Below are positions 49,401 through 57,463 of a stretch of 64,000 nucleotides of DNA, one piece after another (within the stretch, counting starts at the first letter, position 1; each line of letters begins with the position of its first letter). This stretch comes from Entomospira culicis (GTDB taxonomy: Bacteria > Spirochaetota > Spirochaetia > WRBN01), in assembly GCF_028748145.1 (NCBI RefSeq), contig NZ_CP118181.1, positions 1,426,211 through 1,490,210 on the forward strand, written 5' to 3'. The notes beneath the pieces are model-generated. The model made no database searches and was not told the DNA's origin. It saw nothing but the letters and a program-made list of their open reading frames with translations. A program made the translations under genes and the position numbers.

Positions 49401-49962
49401 CATCAATATGCTAGTTATGGACACCGAGGTCTACAGTAACACCGGTGGTCAATCCAGTAAGGCAACCCCAACCGGTGCTATCGCTAAATTCGCTGCTGGT
49501 GGTAAGGCTGTTACCAAGAAACCGCTTGGTCTTATGCAATCGATGTATGGTAATGTCTATGTTGCACAAATCAACATGGGTGCCAATATGTCCCAGACCA
49601 TCAAGGCTATTAAAGAGGCAGTCGCCTACGACGGGCCATCCCTTATCATTGCCTATAGCCACTGTATCAGTCAGGGCGGTAATATGATGCAGGGTATGAA
49701 TCAAGGAAAAGAGGCAACCACCTCGGGTATGTGGCCTCTCTACCGCTATGACCCACGCAAAGTTGCTGATGGTAAGAACCCCTTCATGCTCGACAACCAA
49801 GCCCCTAGCACCCCCGTTGAAGATTATCTCTATAAGCAAGTTCGCTTTAAGAGTCTCCAGAAGGTCAACCCAGAGCGCGCTACGGAGCTCTTGACCAAGA
49901 TTAAGACCGACCTCGATCGTCAATTTAAAGAGCTAAAATACCTCGCTGATCGTCCGTTCTAA
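46429..49962 (+). CDS. nifJ: Pyruvate:ferredoxin (flavodoxin) oxidoreductase
   Basis: Oxidises pyruvate to acetyl-CoA and CO2 while reducing ferredoxin or flavodoxin; oxygen-sensitive, typical of anaerobes. 1177 residues, single-chain form with all domains: N-terminal pyruvate-binding part (YPITPSTPIAE), gamma domain, two [4Fe-4S] motifs CIACGQCSMVC near 697 and CTGCGACINIC near 754, and a C-terminal thiamine-diphosphate domain with CAGCGET and GDGWAYDIG near 970, then EVYSNTGGQSSKATP. Strong codon bias suggests high expression. Followed by a strong terminator. Confidence 0.97.
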   Translation: MADKKMVTIDGATAAAYVAHAVNEVIAIYPITPSTPIAEVCDEWSAQGRTNIWGNIPIVSELQSEGGAAGAVHGALSTGALTTTFTASQGLLLMIPNMYKIAGEMTPTVFHVPARALAVNGLSIFGDHSDVMACRQTGWAMLASSNVQEVMDLALVAHAATLKARVPFMHFFDGFRTSHEVQKIEEIPQAVMNDLIDYDYVAAHRARAMDPEHPTMRGSAQNPDVYFTARESINKEYADTPAIVQSYMDRLAKHTGRQYHLFDYYGAKDAEHVIIAMGSGVEPVEEAIDLLNAQGGKCGLIKVRLFRPFSAEHFIKALPATVKAIAVLDRTKEPGSLGEPLYEDIRTAIGEMMESGNAPFKGWPKVVGGRYALGSAEFTPAMAKAVFDNLKSEKPKNKFTIGITDDLTGTSLEYDPSFRFKVEGLNQAMFYGLGSDGTVGANKNSIKIIADHTDKYGQGYFSYDSKKAGTVTVSHLRFGDKPIRSPYLIDSADFVACHKFSFLERVDMLSNIQEGGTFLLASPFAADAVWRMIPTNVQQTIIDKKLKFYVIDAVKIARENGMGARINVIMQVAFFKISGVLHVDQAIGYIKEAIKKTYGRKGEAMVEQNIKTVDAAFENIFEVNYPKTIEGNLQMAKAVPDDAPQFVREVLAEIINGRGQHLKTSQLPMDGVYPTATTKYEKRNLAETIPEWLPETCIACGQCSMVCPHAVIRMKAFQDKSVFENAPEGFRRKTMAAGPLKEKEFTIQISPEDCTGCGACINICPAKGKALAFVDQRTVRDEGIKNWDFFLNELPESNVPVSTDTPLGTQIRRPMFEFSGACAGCGETPYIKLITQLWGTNLVVANATGCSSIYSGNLPTNPYAQTDDGKGPTWGNSLFEDAAEYGFGMLLTYENLNKHALDILPQVGLDASLVESIKGNDQSTDEKLAQMRADVAKLKEACTKIGSDQAKHLLSLADYLVKKVHWVVGGDGWAYDIGYGGLDHVLASGKNINMLVMDTEVYSNTGGQSSKATPTGAIAKFAAGGKAVTKKPLGLMQSMYGNVYVAQINMGANMSQTIKAIKEAVAYDGPSLIIAYSHCISQGGNMMQGMNQGKEATTSGMWPLYRYDPRKVADGKNPFMLDNQAPSTPVEDYLYKQVRFKSLQKVNPERATELLTKIKTDLDRQFKELKYLADRPF

Positions 49963-49985
49963 TCTACTTTTTCACAAAAAAAGAG

Positions 49986-50017
49986 AGTCTAGAGTTTTAT
50001 CGCTCTAGACTTTTTTT
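49986..50017 (+). terminator. Terminator of nifJ
   Basis: Perfect 9-bp stem AGTCTAGAG/CTCTAGACT, 8-nt loop, then seven T; 23 bases after the nifJ stop. Confidence 0.88.
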
Positions 50018-50041
50018 ATCGCCTCTGCTACACTAGTACCC

Positions 50042-50932
50042 ATGATCCAAACTATCGCACTCTTATTAAAAGGCATCGCCATCGGCATTACCGACGTTAT
50101 CCCCGGAGTCTCCGGTGCCACCACCGCCATGCTTCTGGGCGTTTACGACAAAATCATCGCGCACGCTAGCCAAAGCATCCACGCCATCAAAGCCAAAAAT
50201 CGACTGGCCTTCCTCTCGCATCTACGCTTCCTCATACCCATCCTCTTAGGTGTCGGAATGGGGCTGGTTCTCTTTGCGAAAATCATCAAATTTCTGCTCC
50301 TGCACTGGCCCAGCCATACACAAATCGTCTTCACGGGTCTCATTCTTGGTGCAATCCCCACCATCGTTCGGCAAGGCGAATTCTTCCCCGTCAACCGAAA
50401 AAAAACGATAAGCTTTAGCGTCGGTGCGCTCCTGATGATCACCATTCTCGCATGGGACTTCTACACTGGCGCAAACACATCCGTTCTCTCTGCCGACCTA
50501 CCTACAATCACCGTAGGATACATTTTACAGCTCTTTGCCGTCGGATTTATCGCCTCTATCGCCATCGCGCTGCCTGGCATTTCAGGAAGCCTGATCCTCT
50601 TACTCATGGGACAGTATAGCCAAATTTTATCGTTAATGAACTTCTGGATCGATCGCCTACTCCAAGGCGAAATGGTCTGGGCCCCCTTTATCGCACTAAG
50701 CGCTTTTGCTCTTGGCATTTTGATCGGACTCTTCTTTTACGCCGTACTCGTGGCAAAAATTATGCATCGCCACAAAGACGCCCTCTTTAGCTTTGCCCTC
50801 GGGCTTATCCTCTTCTCGGTGATAAAAATCTGGCCTAAAACCAGCCTATCCCTTAGCCACCTAACCCTCTTGCTGGTAGCCATGACACTCCCACTTCTCA
50901 GCACTAAGCTGGGAAACAGACGTAACGCATAA
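50042..50932 (+). CDS. DUF368 family undecaprenyl-phosphate translocase (PopT-type)
   Basis: 296 residues, about 8 membrane helices. The N-terminal IGITDVIPGVSGATTAMLLGVYD and the repeated IALPGISGSLILLLMGQY mark DUF368. Some DUF368 proteins (PopT) are reported to flip undecaprenyl phosphate back across the membrane for peptidoglycan and glycan recycling; that function is assigned here by family. It stands alone after the nifJ terminator. No clear ribosome site precedes the ATG. Confidence 0.88.
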   Translation: MIQTIALLLKGIAIGITDVIPGVSGATTAMLLGVYDKIIAHASQSIHAIKAKNRLAFLSHLRFLIPILLGVGMGLVLFAKIIKFLLLHWPSHTQIVFTGLILGAIPTIVRQGEFFPVNRKKTISFSVGALLMITILAWDFYTGANTSVLSADLPTITVGYILQLFAVGFIASIAIALPGISGSLILLLMGQYSQILSLMNFWIDRLLQGEMVWAPFIALSAFALGILIGLFFYAVLVAKIMHRHKDALFSFALGLILFSVIKIWPKTSLSLSHLTLLLVAMTLPLLSTKLGNRRNA

Positions 50933-50978
50933 ATTGATATCAACTTAGGAACAATTGACTCAACTGGAGGCTGACCCT

Positions 50979-51302
50979 CTAACTCTGCAATAAAACATTA
51001 ATTATCATCAACGGTACCAAGATAATAAGCATCATCGCAGTATTAATATAATATCGGCGTTTGAGGTTGGATAGTTCGTGAGCAAAATCGAGGTTACGGC
51101 TTGCTAGCTCCTTAGTAGCCTCACTAGTAAAAAAGCTCGATCGACCCGTACCATTATTTTTTTCTGTCGGAAGATTGTAGCGTTGTTTTAAGTCTCGTAT
51201 TTTTTTAAAAAAAGGAAGATAAAAAAATAGAACATTTAATAACCCTACAAGCATAAACAAGATAACAAAATACTTCACAAACAAATCACGCACAAGTTCC
51301 AT
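50979..51302 (-). CDS. Small membrane protein of unknown function
   Basis: 107 residues with two predicted membrane helices (about 8-28 and 87-105) separated by a charged segment of about 55 residues. Not recognised. Start supported by GAGAGGA upstream. It follows the secreted-protein gene by 20 bases and may be the last gene of the mltD-like operon. Confidence 0.7.
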   Translation of the reverse strand: MELVRDLFVKYFVILFMLVGLLNVLFFYLPFFKKIRDLKQRYNLPTEKNNGTGRSSFFTSEATKELASRNLDFAHELSNLKRRYYINTAMMLIILVPLMIINVLLQS

Positions 51303-51322
51303 GCAATAAATCCTCTCTTTAG

Positions 51323-52171
51323 TTAGGGTTGAATAACCACCAATACCTTCGCATTATGGAGCATCTCCATCGCTTGTGCCGAGGCGCGCAGACGATCAGC
51401 ATCACCTTGGGCAATCACGATATCGGTGATGTGATACTCGCCGCTAACTGCCACCGCCGAAAGAATCAGAGGATTAAAGCCCACCTGCAATGGCGACCAG
51501 TGTTGACTATTGGTATCGAAGGTGTAGGATAATCCGCCTTTGCCTTCACTAAAGAGACGGCTATTGATTGTAGCTAAGCTCAAGAGTGTCTCGCCCGATT
51601 CATCGAAAATCGAGGGAGCAAGGGCTGGCTCTAGTGCTGAAAATTGGTTAAATTTACCACGGATAGGTAAGCGACTCTTGACAAAGATAACAATGCCCGA
51701 GTAGGCAAATTCGCGTTGATTCGTCGTAAGTAAGGGCAAGACGCGCTGTTTTACATCGACAGAGATATGACGCATCAGATCGGTAATTGAGAGAGTGTAG
51801 ACCGCCTCTAGGTAGCGTAAATCGGCGCTCAAGACGGCGTATTCGCGTTGCGCATGGGTAGCTGCAAGGTTGAGGTTCCAATGCACTTGATTCTTACGTG
51901 GTGCATTCTCTTTAAACGATCCTTGTGCATCGAGTACCACATCTCCCAAACTCTGGGCGATAAGGCGAAAGCGCTCACGCTCGATCCACCCCTCGGCTTG
52001 TTGGCGAGAGTTAGGCAATGCCTGTTGATCGACAGCAACCCGCAAGGTAAAGCGAATTTGCTGTGCCTGCCAATCGATCTCTTTTTCTACGCTAATGCTC
52101 TGCGCAGTATTTGCACGAAGACTGAAAGTCAACCCCACCAACATCCATATCATAGCTACGATTCTCTTCAC
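51323..52171 (-). CDS. Secreted protein of unknown function
   Basis: 282 residues from the GTG at 52171, chosen because AGGAAAC lies just before it and it gives a tidy signal peptide (VKRIVAMIWMLVG); a GTG five codons further up (52186) has no ribosome site. The mature protein is beta-rich; a C-terminal GEYHITDIVIAQGDADRL and AMEMLHNAKVLVVI look like a conserved spirochaete periplasmic domain, but I cannot name it. Between the transglycosylase and the small membrane protein. Confidence 0.75.
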   Translation of the reverse strand: MKRIVAMIWMLVGLTFSLRANTAQSISVEKEIDWQAQQIRFTLRVAVDQQALPNSRQQAEGWIERERFRLIAQSLGDVVLDAQGSFKENAPRKNQVHWNLNLAATHAQREYAVLSADLRYLEAVYTLSITDLMRHISVDVKQRVLPLLTTNQREFAYSGIVIFVKSRLPIRGKFNQFSALEPALAPSIFDESGETLLSLATINSRLFSEGKGGLSYTFDTNSQHWSPLQVGFNPLILSAVAVSGEYHITDIVIAQGDADRLRASAQAMEMLHNAKVLVVIQP

Positions 52172-52221
52172 GTTTCCTACCCTCACTCTATATTATCGAT
52201 ACTTAGTGTAGAAAACCTTAC

Positions 52222-53349
52222 CTATATTGGCACATTAATGATATCTCCAGGGTGAATAAGGCGCGGATTTTTCCCAGGGTTTGCCTCAATGAGATCAGCA
52301 ACGCGTACATTATGGCGAGAAGCAATGCGCGCAAAGGAGTCGCCCTTTTGCACCCGATACTTTTTATAAAGGATGGGCGCCCAGTCGCTAGCCTCGATGG
52401 CTTGGGTGAGCTCTTCCACATAACTAATAGGTAGGCGTACCATAAAGGGCGTGTTTTTTGCGATGGGTGGGGTAATATTTTTCTTGAGCGCGCGATTAAG
52501 ATAGATAAGCTCTTCGGGTTGAATGCCTGCATCTTTGGCGATAAGCTCAAGGTGGATCTGTTTACTCAACTCTAGCTCGACAAAAAAACGTGATTTGCCA
52601 CTATTAAGCTCCCTAGGACGCCACTTAATCGGTTTAAAGCCATATTTACGAGGCTTTTCCATCATCTTGGCGATAGCTAAAATTTGCGGCACATACTCCG
52701 AGGTCTCACGCGGAAGCAATTTTTGGTCGTACATCTGCCAAAAGGTTGCCTCTTCGCCGGCACTCTCGAGGTTGCGCTGATGACGACGCACTCGAGTAAT
52801 TCCGCCATTGTATGCAGCCATGGCAAGGAGCGGATCACCTAATAAATCCATCTCTCGACGAATTTTACGTAAGGCTGCATCGGTGGCTAAATAAACATCT
52901 AAGCGATCGTCTTGCCACTCATTGATGACCAAACCATAAGGAAGCGCCGACGTGTACATAAATTGCCACATACCTGTCGCCCCCACCCGAGAGACCGCAT
53001 CATGCCGATAAGCAGACTCCACCAAAGGCAGATAAATCAACTCGCGTGGCAACCCATAATAGTCGATACGCTCCATAATATAAGGCAAATAAGGTTCGGC
53101 ACGTGCCATACCCTCTTTCACAAAATTTTGTAGCTTACCACTGCTAAAGCGCTCAATCTGTCGCTCTACGGAGGCGTGTAATTTTTTATCCAACTTAATT
53201 TTATAAATATTGCCCTGATACTCCGATCGCATCGATACAGGGGCGCGCAACGCCTTTGGGGTAACCTCTTGCTTCTTTGCCCAGACATCCGAAAGACCCA
53301 AGATGAGGAAACTGCTCACCACGATGATTTTTAGAACTACCCGATTCAT
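52222..53349 (-). CDS. MltD-like lytic transglycosylase with LysM
   Basis: 375 residues; cleaves peptidoglycan glycan strands in the periplasm. Signal peptide (about 1-24), an SLT catalytic domain with the catalytic glutamate E111 in PLVESAYR, GATGMWQF at 123-130 and AYNGG near 178, and one C-terminal LysM motif (about 330-375, KGDSFARIASRHNV...LIHPGDIINVPI) for wall binding. GGAGAAGAAGG precedes the ATG. First gene of a minus-strand operon. Divergent from the 53409 lipoprotein, with under 60 bases between them. Confidence 0.93.
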   Translation of the reverse strand: MNRVVLKIIVVSSFLILGLSDVWAKKQEVTPKALRAPVSMRSEYQGNIYKIKLDKKLHASVERQIERFSSGKLQNFVKEGMARAEPYLPYIMERIDYYGLPRELIYLPLVESAYRHDAVSRVGATGMWQFMYTSALPYGLVINEWQDDRLDVYLATDAALRKIRREMDLLGDPLLAMAAYNGGITRVRRHQRNLESAGEEATFWQMYDQKLLPRETSEYVPQILAIAKMMEKPRKYGFKPIKWRPRELNSGKSRFFVELELSKQIHLELIAKDAGIQPEELIYLNRALKKNITPPIAKNTPFMVRLPISYVEELTQAIEASDWAPILYKKYRVQKGDSFARIASRHNVRVADLIEANPGKNPRLIHPGDIINVPI

Positions 53350-53371
53350 CCTTCTTCTCCATTTCTATCAC

Positions 53372-53401
53372 TTGTCAAACTGCCGTACTTTATGTTATGC
53401 T
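53372..53401 (+). promoter_or_regulatory. Putative promoter of the 53409 lipoprotein
   Basis: -35 TTGTCA (53372-53377), -10 TATGCT (53396-53401), spacer 18. Only 7 bases separate the -10 from the ATG, so the mRNA would be leaderless. Confidence 0.45.
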
Positions 53402-53408
53402 CTTTTAT

Positions 53409-54293
53409 ATGAAACAAAGATTTTTACTCTTCATACTATTCCTTATTTTAACCAGTTGTGGGCAAAAAAGTCAATACTTCTCGCCCCCAATTTTTCTAGG
53501 TATCGAAAAAATTACGCACAATAGCCTTACTCTACACTTTGATAGACCCGTACACCTCTCTAATATCGTCCTATATTCTCCATTAACCTTAGAATCTGTC
53601 GACAAAAATACGCTCTTTTTTGGCAATGCGCACGTTGCCCAACCCTATACATTAGAGGCAACGGCCAGTGTCGGGGTTAGCTCCTTAGACTTTTCGCTCA
53701 CCTTCTACGGGATACCAGCAGAGGAGCCTATCCCACTGGTCATCAACGAACTCTCCATTATCCATAATAAGAAAATTACCGATGCCATCGAATTACGTGC
53801 ATTAGCCACAGGTAATCTCGCTGGCACCACCGTCTACTTAGGAACGCCCCAAAATTATCGCGCCCGCTATATCTTTGCCGATCATCAGGTAAAAGAGGGC
53901 GATCTCCTTGTCTTACACGCCGATATTCCCGCGCCTTTTACCTTCGATAACAGTCCCAAACTTGGTAACACGCGCGAAGTGATCACCATCGCCACCAATC
54001 CCTACGCACCCGCCTACTTTGGTCTTGCCTATGAAAAAGCCAGCGCCAGTGAGACCAACTCCTCACAACGCCAACTCTTTCTTCAGCAGTGGCAGTACCT
54101 CCTCGATCAGCAACTGTGGCAAGGCGATCCTATCGATATTCAGTACGTTACGGCAACGCGCTCCCTCAATCGACGAAGAGTACCACTAGAGCTTCCCGAA
54201 AGTGCCGTTCACTGGTACGTTACAGGAACCTCCGGCAATAGCATTGGGAAAACAAATAACCCTAAAGTTCATCAACCCAAACCTAAAAAATAA
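53409..54293 (+). CDS. Lipoprotein, possibly with lamin-tail-like domain
   Basis: 294 residues from the ATG at 53409 (a start four codons earlier is possible). Lipobox LTSC. The middle segment, LVINELSII...IELRALATGNLAGTTVYLG then EGDLLVLHAD, resembles lamin-tail-domain (LTD) folds, which open with an INE motif and a following IEL. The match is by eye only. No Shine-Dalgarno. Confidence 0.72.
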   Translation: MKQRFLLFILFLILTSCGQKSQYFSPPIFLGIEKITHNSLTLHFDRPVHLSNIVLYSPLTLESVDKNTLFFGNAHVAQPYTLEATASVGVSSLDFSLTFYGIPAEEPIPLVINELSIIHNKKITDAIELRALATGNLAGTTVYLGTPQNYRARYIFADHQVKEGDLLVLHADIPAPFTFDNSPKLGNTREVITIATNPYAPAYFGLAYEKASASETNSSQRQLFLQQWQYLLDQQLWQGDPIDIQYVTATRSLNRRRVPLELPESAVHWYVTGTSGNSIGKTNNPKVHQPKPKK

Positions 54294-54315
54294 AGGTAGT
54301 AGCCCTCAATAGAAT

Positions 54316-55386
54316 TTAAAGCTCTCCCCACGTGATGCCATCGCCAGCTTTAACCTCAGCAACTAATTTACGCCCTAATATGAACGCGTAATGTCTTGGG
54401 TGTAACCCCGGACGAAGCTCCTTTTCCACCCGTAACAGCGCGGTATTTTCTTTAGTAAGCTCCGTACCAGCAGGCAGATCAACCAGCGCACAAATCGATC
54501 GATTGGTTCTGCCATAGTTCGCCTGCTCATTGGGTGCTAAGATTTTTTGTCCATCCCCAAAGACACACTCAATCAGATCGCCACCATAACAGTATGTCAA
54601 CTCCGCGAGAATTGCTTCAGGGAAGATCTCGGCCATCCGTACCGCATCCACCATGCGGGCAAATTCTTTGGGGTCAAGGGCGATAGGGTCATCCAAGCCA
54701 TCATCGGTTTTGCTTAAACACATGTGCTTCTCGATAGCCATTGCTCCCTGTAACACCGCAAGAACAGGCACTAAAAGCGGATCCATGGTATGGTCAGAAA
54801 CCCCCACTTGCGTGCCAAAGAGGCATCTAAGGTGGGGAAGCTGACGTAGGTTATACTCGGTAGGATCGGCAGGATACGAGGTTACGCAGTGTAATAACGT
54901 GGTTGTTTTAGGGTTTAGATACTGCATTGCCTCTTCAATATCGCTAAGTTTGCTTACGCCAAGGCTTAAGTACATCGGAATATTTTCCTGCGCACAGCTC
55001 TCGATAAGCGGATAGTGATTGAGCTCTGGGCTAGCGATTTTCATGCTCTTAACGCCCAGCGCGATCAACTGACGCGCGCTCTCTAAGCCAAAGGGCGTGC
55101 ACATAAACTCTAAGCCAAACTCCTCTTCAACAATGACTTTTAGCGCTTCGTAAAAAGAGGCTGGACGTTCCAGCTCCTTAAAGCGTTGATACAACGAGAC
55201 GCTTCCGCCCGGTAGCGGTACATTCCCCACCCGCGCATGCACAATCTCATCGGCAATAACCCACTGAAATTTAATCGCATCTGCTCCCGCGCGTGCGGCA
55301 GCCTCTATCATCTTGCGGGCCTTAGACAAATCGCCTAAGTGATTCGTCCCCAACTCCGCAATAATCTTTATCTTTCTCTTTTGCAT
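54316..55386 (-). CDS. NeuB-family nonulosonic acid synthase
   Basis: 356 residues. Condenses phosphoenolpyruvate with a 6-carbon amino sugar to make a sialic, legionaminic or pseudaminic acid; cytosolic. Seen: KIIAELGTNHLGD with E11, ADAIKFQ, MKIASPELNHYPLI, IEKHM near residue 220 and a C-terminal SAF/antifreeze-like domain from about 285. Which sugar is made cannot be read from sequence. Convergent with the 53409 lipoprotein; GAGAGGA precedes the ATG. Confidence 0.9.
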   Translation of the reverse strand: MQKRKIKIIAELGTNHLGDLSKARKMIEAAARAGADAIKFQWVIADEIVHARVGNVPLPGGSVSLYQRFKELERPASFYEALKVIVEEEFGLEFMCTPFGLESARQLIALGVKSMKIASPELNHYPLIESCAQENIPMYLSLGVSKLSDIEEAMQYLNPKTTTLLHCVTSYPADPTEYNLRQLPHLRCLFGTQVGVSDHTMDPLLVPVLAVLQGAMAIEKHMCLSKTDDGLDDPIALDPKEFARMVDAVRMAEIFPEAILAELTYCYGGDLIECVFGDGQKILAPNEQANYGRTNRSICALVDLPAGTELTKENTALLRVEKELRPGLHPRHYAFILGRKLVAEVKAGDGITWGEL

Positions 55387-55453
55387 TATTCCTCTCTCTA
55401 AGCATCATAGTACAAGCATCATGACTCTTTTCATTATACGCCGTGGAGATCGC

Positions 55454-55834
55454 CTAAAATCCTGTACGTACAAACCACCGCCCCACCCGATGCCCATCGA
55501 CATCGTCAAAACGGTTAAACATAATACGAAAAAGATCAAGGATCAGCCAGCCCAAAATCAAGGCAATAGGGATAGCCCCAGCCACCATAATACCTAACAC
55601 TGTTAAAAAGTACTCCACCGAGACAAGCTGTGTGCTCTGTTTGTCGAATAGGGAGTAGTTTAACATAAAGACCGTAAAAATACCCACTATCGCCGAAAGC
55701 GTGGTGATCAACTGAAGCATACCCGAAGAGCGATGCCCCGTAAAGAGACGATGAAATCCAAAGAGACCACCAAAAATCGCCAACAATAAGGTAACCAACT
55801 TACTACGCTCACTCATTCTACTCACATCTGACAT
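55454..55834 (-). CDS. TM2 domain protein
   Basis: 126 residues. Two helices around the TM2 core (AIFGGLFGFHRLFTGHRSSGMLQL) and a third, ending in WLILDLFRIMFNRFDDVDG, the TM2 signature. Membrane protein of unknown role. AGGAGATAGG precedes the ATG. 12 bases after nadE and 67 before the NeuB gene, so perhaps one transcript. Confidence 0.85.
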   Translation of the reverse strand: MSDVSRMSERSKLVTLLLAIFGGLFGFHRLFTGHRSSGMLQLITTLSAIVGIFTVFMLNYSLFDKQSTQLVSVEYFLTVLGIMVAGAIPIALILGWLILDLFRIMFNRFDDVDGHRVGRWFVRTGF

Positions 55835-55846
55835 TTTACCTATCTC

Positions 55847-57382
55847 CTAGCTCTCGTCAATACGAAAACGCGACAATAACGCATGCACTCGACTACTGCC
55901 CATATGCGTAGTACTCAATTTGAGCACAGGCGCAGCTTGCCAACGCTTAAACTCGCTATTACGCAACAATTGCGCAACCTTTGTTACTTCGTCTGTCGTG
56001 GTGTTGCTTTTCGCCACCACCTCTTCCAGAGAAGATTGATTCTTTGATAACTCTTCAATAATTCGATCTAATCGATCGTATGCGGGTAAGCTCTCCTGAT
56101 CAAACTGCCCCTCCCGAAGCTCCGCCGATGGTGCTTTGGTGAGGATATGTTCGGGAATAAGCGCCTTGCCCGCCTGCTCATTAATATAATGACAGAGCGC
56201 ATAAACTTCCGTCTTATAGAGATCGCCAATCGGGTTGTACGACCCACACATATCGCCATACAGCGTACCATAGCCACAGGCAATCTCGCTCTTATTACCC
56301 GTTGTTAAGAGAAAGCTCCCCGTGCTATTGGCGTAGGTCATTAGATAGAGCCCACGTAGACGCGCCTGCATATTTTCGTCGGCCAGCGTGCTAAGTGTAA
56401 AGTGTGAGGCTAATTCACCCTGTAACTGTGAATAGGACGGGCTAATGCTTATCGTATGGTGTTCGATACCCAAATTATTCGCAAGCGCCAAAGCATCGCT
56501 CACGCTATGCTCGCTACTATGCGGACTTGGCATAAGGATCCCCACCACCTGCTCTGCACCCAAAGCATGCACCGCCAATGTCGCCACCAACGCGCTATCC
56601 ACCCCACCACTCAACCCCAGATGCACCTTGCTAAAGCCACTCTTCTGGACAAAATCGCGCAAGGCAAAGAGGATAAGTGCATACTCTCGACTCACCAAAC
56701 TCTCTAAAATATCAACCTGCTGCTTACCGACCTGCCACGCAATATTGATATTATCCGTATCGAGCATGGTGCATTGATCTTCCAAAAGAAACCCATAGCC
56801 CCACCCTGCATTGCTTATTAGCGCAACATCGCCACTAAAGAGCCGATCGTTCGCCGTACCAAGTGCGCCCACCAATACCACGGTACTCCCACTCTGCTGG
56901 GCTAGCATCTGCGCCCGTTGCTGTAATAAGGCGACACCCTCACGGCTATAGGCATCAAGCATAAAGACAATCCACAGACCATCTTCACCTGCCAACGGCT
57001 CCAAATCCGTATCCATAAGCCCTTGATCCGTGATCATATGCATCCCCTCATGGAGAAGATAACCGCTGGAGTTAAAGGGCATTTTACGTAATGTGCCACT
57101 GGCATATTTGAACGCAACCAACCACTCTTGTTCCTGCCAAATCAAACTGACAGCATTCGTTGCGCCTTTAGCCATTGTTGCCAGCTCTGTCTCAAAATGA
57201 GAGAGAAAAAGGGGATGCTCCCACGCATCTTGAGGCTCGCAACCAGCCAGCGTATAAGGGTGAAGCACCAGCAATGCGTCTGAAGACAACAGAGAGACCC
57301 CATGAAGAGTCTCTTCTACTTTTGTGCGATTATCTTGGAAGCGACCAATGGTCGCATTAACTGTAGGAACTATTACTTTCAC
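55847..57382 (-). CDS. nadE: NAD synthetase with degenerate glutaminase domain
   Basis: 511 residues, shorter than most two-domain NadE. The C-terminal synthetase is intact: ATP pyrophosphatase loop LGLSGGVDSALVA near 255-267, MPSPHSSEHS, TGNKSEIACGYGT and YNPIGDLYKTEVY. It makes NAD from deamido-NAD with ATP. The N-terminal half looks like the nitrilase-type glutaminase, but the catalytic glutamate in P-E-L is replaced (HPYTLAG) and no ICED-type cysteine motif is visible, so ammonia is probably used directly. GTG start. Confidence 0.9.
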   Translation of the reverse strand: MKVIVPTVNATIGRFQDNRTKVEETLHGVSLLSSDALLVLHPYTLAGCEPQDAWEHPLFLSHFETELATMAKGATNAVSLIWQEQEWLVAFKYASGTLRKMPFNSSGYLLHEGMHMITDQGLMDTDLEPLAGEDGLWIVFMLDAYSREGVALLQQRAQMLAQQSGSTVVLVGALGTANDRLFSGDVALISNAGWGYGFLLEDQCTMLDTDNINIAWQVGKQQVDILESLVSREYALILFALRDFVQKSGFSKVHLGLSGGVDSALVATLAVHALGAEQVVGILMPSPHSSEHSVSDALALANNLGIEHHTISISPSYSQLQGELASHFTLSTLADENMQARLRGLYLMTYANSTGSFLLTTGNKSEIACGYGTLYGDMCGSYNPIGDLYKTEVYALCHYINEQAGKALIPEHILTKAPSAELREGQFDQESLPAYDRLDRIIEELSKNQSSLEEVVAKSNTTTDEVTKVAQLLRNSEFKRWQAAPVLKLSTTHMGSSRVHALLSRFRIDES

Positions 57383-57463
57383 ACTATCATTCTACCTTGA
57401 GGAAAAAATTATGTCAACTAGCCCACGTTATTCCTAAAAAGCATCATACGATAAAGGCAGTGG

